Notes under the pieces: generated by a model
Database searches by the model: none
Told to the model about the DNA's origin: nothing
The model's input: the letters and a program-made list of their open reading frames with translations, nothing else
Shown here: piece by piece, positions 55,174 to 58,968 of the stretch
Numbering within the stretch: position 1 is the stretch's first letter
Layout: each line of letters begins with the position of its first letter
Assembly: GCF_002723915.1 (NCBI RefSeq)
Contig: NZ_BEWL01000014.1
Coordinates: 1-58,968 of the forward strand
Direction of reading: 5' to 3'
Origin: Gluconobacter albidus
GTDB taxonomy: Bacteria; Pseudomonadota; Alphaproteobacteria; Acetobacterales; Acetobacteraceae
Length of the DNA stretch: 58,968 nt
Program-made: the position numbers and the translations under genes

Positions 55174-56253
55174 ATGCAGTATCGTCAGCTTGGTCGCTCG
55201 GGCCTCAAGATTTCAGCACTCAATTTCGGATCGGTCACGTTCGGGGGGCAAGGCAATTTTGCCGCCACGGGCAAGGTGGATGTCGCCGAAGCCACGCGGA
55301 TGGTGGATCTCTGCGTCGAGCATGGCGTGAACATGTTTGATACGGCCGATGCCTATTCCGGCGGTGAAGCAGAAGAAATCCTTGGCCGCGTTCTTCAGGG
55401 ACGCAGCCGCGAACTGCTCGTCACCACAAAGGTCCGTTTCCCGACGGGGAAGGGGCCGAACGAACAGGGCCTGTCACGCCATCACATTCTCAATGCCTGC
55501 GAAGACAGCCTGCGCCGGTTGGGGCGGGATCACATTGATCTTTATTATCTGCATGAATGGGACGGCCTTACGCCGGTTGAGGAAACGCTTGAGGCGCTTC
55601 AGACCCTGCGCGATCAGGGCAAGATCCGTTATGCCGGGATTTCCAATTTTGCAGGCTGGCAGGCCATGAAACTGCTGGGCGCTGCCGAGCGGGACCGGTT
55701 GATTACCCCGGTCAGCCAGCAGCTCTATTATTCCCTTGAAGCGCGGGATGCCGAATATGAACTTCTGCCGCTGGCCGTGGATCAGGGGCTGGGTGTGCAG
55801 GTCTGGAGTCCGCTGGCCTGTGGCCTGCTGACGGGGAAGTACCGTCGCGGCAAAACGGCCCCGGAAGATTCCCGCCGGATTTCGGGCTGGCCGGAGCCGG
55901 AAGTCCGGGATCTGAAAAAGCTCTACGATACAGTCGAGGTTTTGGTGCAGATCGCGGAAGAGCACAGCGTCTCCGCCGCCCGCGTGGCTCTGGCCTGGAC
56001 GCTGCACAAGCCGGGGATCACGTCGCTGGTTCTGGGGGCGCGCAAAGAGAGCCAGCTTCTGGACAATCTCGCTGCCGCGTCGCTCCGTCTGACGCAGGAG
56101 CAGGTCCGCAGGCTTGACGATGTGAGTGCACCTGATCTGATCTATCCGTACTGGCACCAGAACCGGAATGCGTTCGACCGTCTTTCCAAAGCTGATCTCG
56201 TGTTGCAGGGGCCTGCAAAACGTCATCGTGAGGCTCTTGAAACGAAAAAATGA
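55174..56253 (+). CDS. aldo/keto reductase
   Basis: A 359-residue NADPH-dependent reductase of the AKR barrel family. Catalytic residues: Asp56 (MFDTADAYSGGE), Tyr61, Lys in VTTKVRF and His in YYLHEWD. WSPLACGLLTGKY and VLGARKESQLLDNL mark the cofactor site. ATG 55174 follows AAGAAGGAG; the frame from 55063 is rejected. The closest types are the AKR11/12-like sugar or aldehyde reductases. Confidence 0.92.
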   Translation: MQYRQLGRSGLKISALNFGSVTFGGQGNFAATGKVDVAEATRMVDLCVEHGVNMFDTADAYSGGEAEEILGRVLQGRSRELLVTTKVRFPTGKGPNEQGLSRHHILNACEDSLRRLGRDHIDLYYLHEWDGLTPVEETLEALQTLRDQGKIRYAGISNFAGWQAMKLLGAAERDRLITPVSQQLYYSLEARDAEYELLPLAVDQGLGVQVWSPLACGLLTGKYRRGKTAPEDSRRISGWPEPEVRDLKKLYDTVEVLVQIAEEHSVSAARVALAWTLHKPGITSLVLGARKESQLLDNLAAASLRLTQEQVRRLDDVSAPDLIYPYWHQNRNAFDRLSKADLVLQGPAKRHREALETKK

Positions 56254-56265
56254 CTGCCTAAATAT
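56236..56265 (+). promoter_or_regulatory. likely heat-shock (sigma-32 type) promoter of clpB
   Basis: CTTGAAA at 56236 and CCTAAATAT at 56257 are 14 bases apart, close to the RpoH pattern CTTGAAA-N13-15-CCCCATNT. They lie over the stop codon of the aldo/keto reductase gene, about 80 bases before clpB. A GGCCGC/GCGGCC hairpin (56274-56296) sits in the leader. Confidence 0.5.
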
Positions 56266-56342
56266 TAGTCACAGGCCGCTGCCTTAGGGGGCGGCCAAGA
56301 ACATCAATGCTGCCGCAACGGGGCATACGAGGACTTTAGATT

Positions 56343-58943
56343 ATGGACATTCAGAATTTCACCGAACGCAGCCAAGGCTTTCTTCAGGCCGCACAGACCA
56401 TTGCGCTTCGGGACTACAACCAGCAGCTGACGCCGGAGCATCTGCTCAAGGCTCTGCTGGACGATGAACAAGGAGCGGCCTCCGGTCTGATCCGCGCAGC
56501 GAGTGGCGATCCGAAGGCTGTGCAGACCGCCAATGATGCCGCTCTCGCCAAGCTACCGAAAGTGCAGGGCGCCGGTGCCGGTCAGCCCCAGATGACGCCG
56601 GATCTTGCCCGTTTGCTGGACGGCGCGGAATCCGCTGCGAAAGTCGCGGGCGACAGTCATGTCGCTCAGGATCGTCTGCTCGTCGCAATTGCGTCCAGCA
56701 ATACGCCCGCGGGGAAGGCGCTTGTGGACGGCAAGGCCAGCGCGGCGGCTCTGGAGCGTGCCGTTGCGGAAATCCGCAAAGGGCGCACCGTCACGAGCGC
56801 ATCTGCGGAAAACACGTTCGACGCCCTGAAGAAATATGCCCGTGACGTCACGGCTGTGGCGCAGGCTGGCAAACTTGATCCGGTCATCGGCCGTGACGAG
56901 GAAATCCGCCGCACGATTCAGGTTCTCGCCCGTCGCAGCAAAAACAATCCGGTCCTGATTGGCGAGCCGGGCGTGGGTAAGACGGCCATTGTCGAAGGTC
57001 TCGCGCAGCGGATCGTCAATGGTGACGTGCCCGAGGCCCTGCGCAACAAGAAGCTGATGTCGCTCGACATGGGCGCGCTGATTGCTGGTGCGAAATATCG
57101 CGGTGAGTTCGAGGAGCGTCTGAAGGCTGTTCTCAAGGAAATCGAGACGGCTGAAGGCGAGATCATTCTCTTCATTGACGAAATGCACACGCTTGTCGGC
57201 GCCGGCCGGTCCGATGGCGCGATGGATGCGTCCAACCTCATCAAGCCGGAATTGGCACGCGGCACGCTGCATTGCGTGGGTGCGACGACGCTCGACGAAT
57301 ACCGCAAGTATATTGAGAAAGATGCAGCGCTGGCCCGCCGTTTCCAGCCGGTCTTCGTGGGTGAGCCCACTGTGGCCGACACGATCTCGATCCTGCGTGG
57401 CATCAAGGAGAAGTACGAACTGCATCATGGCGTCCGCATTACGGACAACGCCATCGTCGCGGCCGCGACCCTCTCCAACCGCTACATCACGGACCGCTTC
57501 CTGCCGGACAAGGCGATTGATCTGATCGACGAGGCTGCCAGCCGTCTGCGGATGCAGATCGACAGCAAGCCTGAAGCGCTGGACGAACTCGACCGTCGTA
57601 TCATCCAGCTCAAGATCGAGCGGGAGGCCATCCGCAAGGAAGACGATAACGCGTCGAAGGATCGTCTGGTCGCGCTGGAGGCCGAACTGGCCGATCTCGA
57701 AGAACAGTCCGATGCAATGGGTGCCGAATGGCATGCTGAAAAGGATCGGGTGAATGCGATCCAGAAGCTGAAAGAGCAGCTCGATACGGCGCGTTCCGAT
57801 GTTGAAGTGGCGCAGCGTCAGGGCAATCTCGGCAAGGCGTCTGAGCTCATGTACGGCCTGATCCCGAACCTTGAGACCCAGATCGCCAAGGCTCAGGAAG
57901 AAGAGGACGCCTCGTCGAAAAGCGGCCTGTTCGCCGATGCCGTGACGGATCAGGGCGTGGCTTCGGTTGTCTCCCGTTGGACCGGTGTTCCGGTGGACCG
58001 GATGCTCGAAGGTGAGCGCGCCAAGCTGATCCGCATGGAAGATACGCTGCGAGATCGTGTCGTCGGGCAGGAGCAGGCCCTTGTGGCCGTGTCGAACGCC
58101 GTCCGCCGGGCCCGTGCCGGTCTTCAGGATCCGAACCGTCCGATCGGTTCGTTCCTATTCCTCGGCCCGACGGGCGTTGGCAAGACCGAGCTCACCAAAG
58201 CTCTGGCGCAGTTCCTGTTCGATGACGAGAAGGCCCTGCTGCGGATCGACATGAGCGAGTTCATGGAGAAGCACGCGGTCTCCCGTCTGATCGGCGCGCC
58301 TCCGGGATATGTCGGATATGACGAAGGCGGTGTGCTGACCGAGGCTGTTCGTCGTCGTCCTTATCAGGTGATCCTGTTTGACGAGGTGGAGAAGGCCCAT
58401 GAGGACATCTTCAACATCCTGCTTCAGGTTCTCGATGATGGACGCCTGACGGACGGGCAGGGACGTGTGGTGGACTTCCGCAACACGATTATCGTGCTGA
58501 CCAGCAATCTTGGGTCTGATGTTCTGGCCAATCTGCCGGACGGTGAATCCGTGGATGAGGTCCGTCCGCAGGTCATGCAGGTGGTACGCAATCACTTCCG
58601 GCCGGAGTTCCTGAACCGTCTGGACGAGATCATCCTGTTCTCCCGTCTGCAGCGGAAGGACATGGACCGGATCGTCAAGATTCAGATCAGCCGTCTCCAG
58701 AAGCTGCTGGAAGATCGCAAGATTGACCTGGAACTGGACGAGAAGGGAACCGAATGGCTGGCCGCAGAAGGATACGATCCTATCTATGGTGCCCGCCCGC
58801 TCAAGCGTGTCATCCAGCGTAGCCTGCAGAACCCGCTGGCCAGCCTGCTGCTTGAGGGGAGCATCCATGATGGTGAAGGCGTGAAGGTTTCTGCGACTGA
58901 CGGCGCTCTCACAATCGATGGAAAGCCCGTTTCGGCGGGCTGA
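56343..58943 (+). CDS. clpB: ATP-dependent disaggregase ClpB
   Basis: An 866-residue AAA+ protein that, with DnaK, pulls proteins out of aggregates. It has the N-terminal Clp repeats (about 1-145), the first ATPase module with Walker A GEPGVGKT (207-214) and [12 protein letters not shown], the coiled-coil middle domain (about 410-525) that sets ClpB apart from ClpA, and the second module with GPTGVGKT (about 608-615) and [15 protein letters not shown]. The length is normal and the gene is complete to the stop at 58943. Confidence 0.97.
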   Translation: MDIQNFTERSQGFLQAAQTIALRDYNQQLTPEHLLKALLDDEQGAASGLIRAASGDPKAVQTANDAALAKLPKVQGAGAGQPQMTPDLARLLDGAESAAKVAGDSHVAQDRLLVAIASSNTPAGKALVDGKASAAALERAVAEIRKGRTVTSASAENTFDALKKYARDVTAVAQAGKLDPVIGRDEEIRRTIQVLARRSKNNPVLIGEPGVGKTAIVEGLAQRIVNGDVPEALRNKKLMSLDMGALIAGAKYRGEFEERLKAVLKEIETAEGEIILFIDEMHTLVGAGRSDGAMDASNLIKPELARGTLHCVGATTLDEYRKYIEKDAALARRFQPVFVGEPTVADTISILRGIKEKYELHHGVRITDNAIVAAATLSNRYITDRFLPDKAIDLIDEAASRLRMQIDSKPEALDELDRRIIQLKIEREAIRKEDDNASKDRLVALEAELADLEEQSDAMGAEWHAEKDRVNAIQKLKEQLDTARSDVEVAQRQGNLGKASELMYGLIPNLETQIAKAQEEEDASSKSGLFADAVTDQGVASVVSRWTGVPVDRMLEGERAKLIRMEDTLRDRVVGQEQALVAVSNAVRRARAGLQDPNRPIGSFLFLGPTGVGKTELTKALAQFLFDDEKALLRIDMSEFMEKHAVSRLIGAPPGYVGYDEGGVLTEAVRRRPYQVILFDEVEKAHEDIFNILLQVLDDGRLTDGQGRVVDFRNTIIVLTSNLGSDVLANLPDGESVDEVRPQVMQVVRNHFRPEFLNRLDEIILFSRLQRKDMDRIVKIQISRLQKLLEDRKIDLELDEKGTEWLAAEGYDPIYGARPLKRVIQRSLQNPLASLLLEGSIHDGEGVKVSATDGALTIDGKPVSAG

Positions 58944-58968
58944 CCGCGATAAAAGCGGGTTTGAACCC

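Noticed and set aside
56553-57734. 393-codon minus-strand frame inside clpB
   Set aside because: ClpB is complete on the plus strand; this is a shadow frame.
1-58968. CRISPR arrays, prophage or insertion sequences
   Set aside because: No evenly spaced direct repeats, cas genes, integrases or transposases were seen anywhere in the window.

Overview
The window reads as chromosomal DNA of an acetic acid bacterium (Alphaproteobacteria, Acetobacteraceae), most likely Gluconobacter or a close relative. The signs are high G+C content, a two-piece permuted tmRNA of the alphaproteobacterial kind encoding the tag ANDNSEVLAVAA, a long-chain mannitol dehydrogenase of the Gluconobacter type, an OprB-type sugar porin and an SspB of the alphaproteobacterial form. 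The genus is an inference from recalled protein families, not from a database search. No phage, insertion sequence or CRISPR array was seen. This is mostly core chromosome with tightly packed genes, and many neighbours overlap by 4 bases (ATGA).

Layout. 1-5.6 kb: an exported hydrolase, a DnaJ-like chaperone flanked by two tiny genes, a peptide/proton symporter and a sugar porin. 5.6-9.8 kb: a TonB-dependent siderophore receptor behind a Fur-box-like palindrome, an exported protein made only of two POTRA-like repeats, a DUF1643 protein and a periplasmic peroxiredoxin. 9.9-13.2 kb: a lipoprotein lytic transglycosylase and a polysaccharide ABC exporter pair. 13.3-16.7 kb: small genes, sspB directly downstream of ssrA, thyX, an AT-rich gap with one perfect DnaA box and several GANTC sites, and tRNA-Thr. 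16.8-24.4 kb: a small lipoprotein coupled to Mrp/ApbC, a DegP protease, an FUSC transporter, a mannitol dehydrogenase gene carrying a 1-base frameshift, a DUF3309 micro-protein and a TerB-DnaJ protein. 24.4-32.5 kb: queG, then a purine nucleoside block (exported adenosine deaminase, two exported NUP-family proteins, DUF817), then queA-tgt. 32.6-38.7 kb: a serine-rich small protein, mazG, argC, tRNA-Leu, serC-hisZ and purA. 38.8-45 kb: a degenerate protein kinase with a membrane partner, the dapF-mtaB-ftsY operon and a methyltransferase. 45-59 kb: a DEAD-box helicase, a SDR-PPK2-GT61 operon, YqgE, glutaredoxin 2, an M20 peptidase, a DPP IV-like peptidase, an aldo/keto reductase and clpB behind a likely heat-shock promoter.

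Three themes link the genes. The first is protein quality control: ssrA and sspB, ClpB, DegP, two J-domain proteins and redox repair enzymes. The second is tRNA modification: queA, tgt and queG for queuosine, plus mtaB. Here Tgt lacks all three zinc-binding cysteines that the family normally has. The third is scavenging at the cell envelope: the peptide symporter, porin and siderophore receptor, exported peptidases, and a set that could deaminate and cleave nucleosides outside the cytoplasm. The observations most worth a second look are the ssrA-sspB pairing, the zinc-less Tgt, the periplasmic purine block, the pseudokinase pair, the stand-alone POTRA protein and the frameshift in the mannitol dehydrogenase gene.
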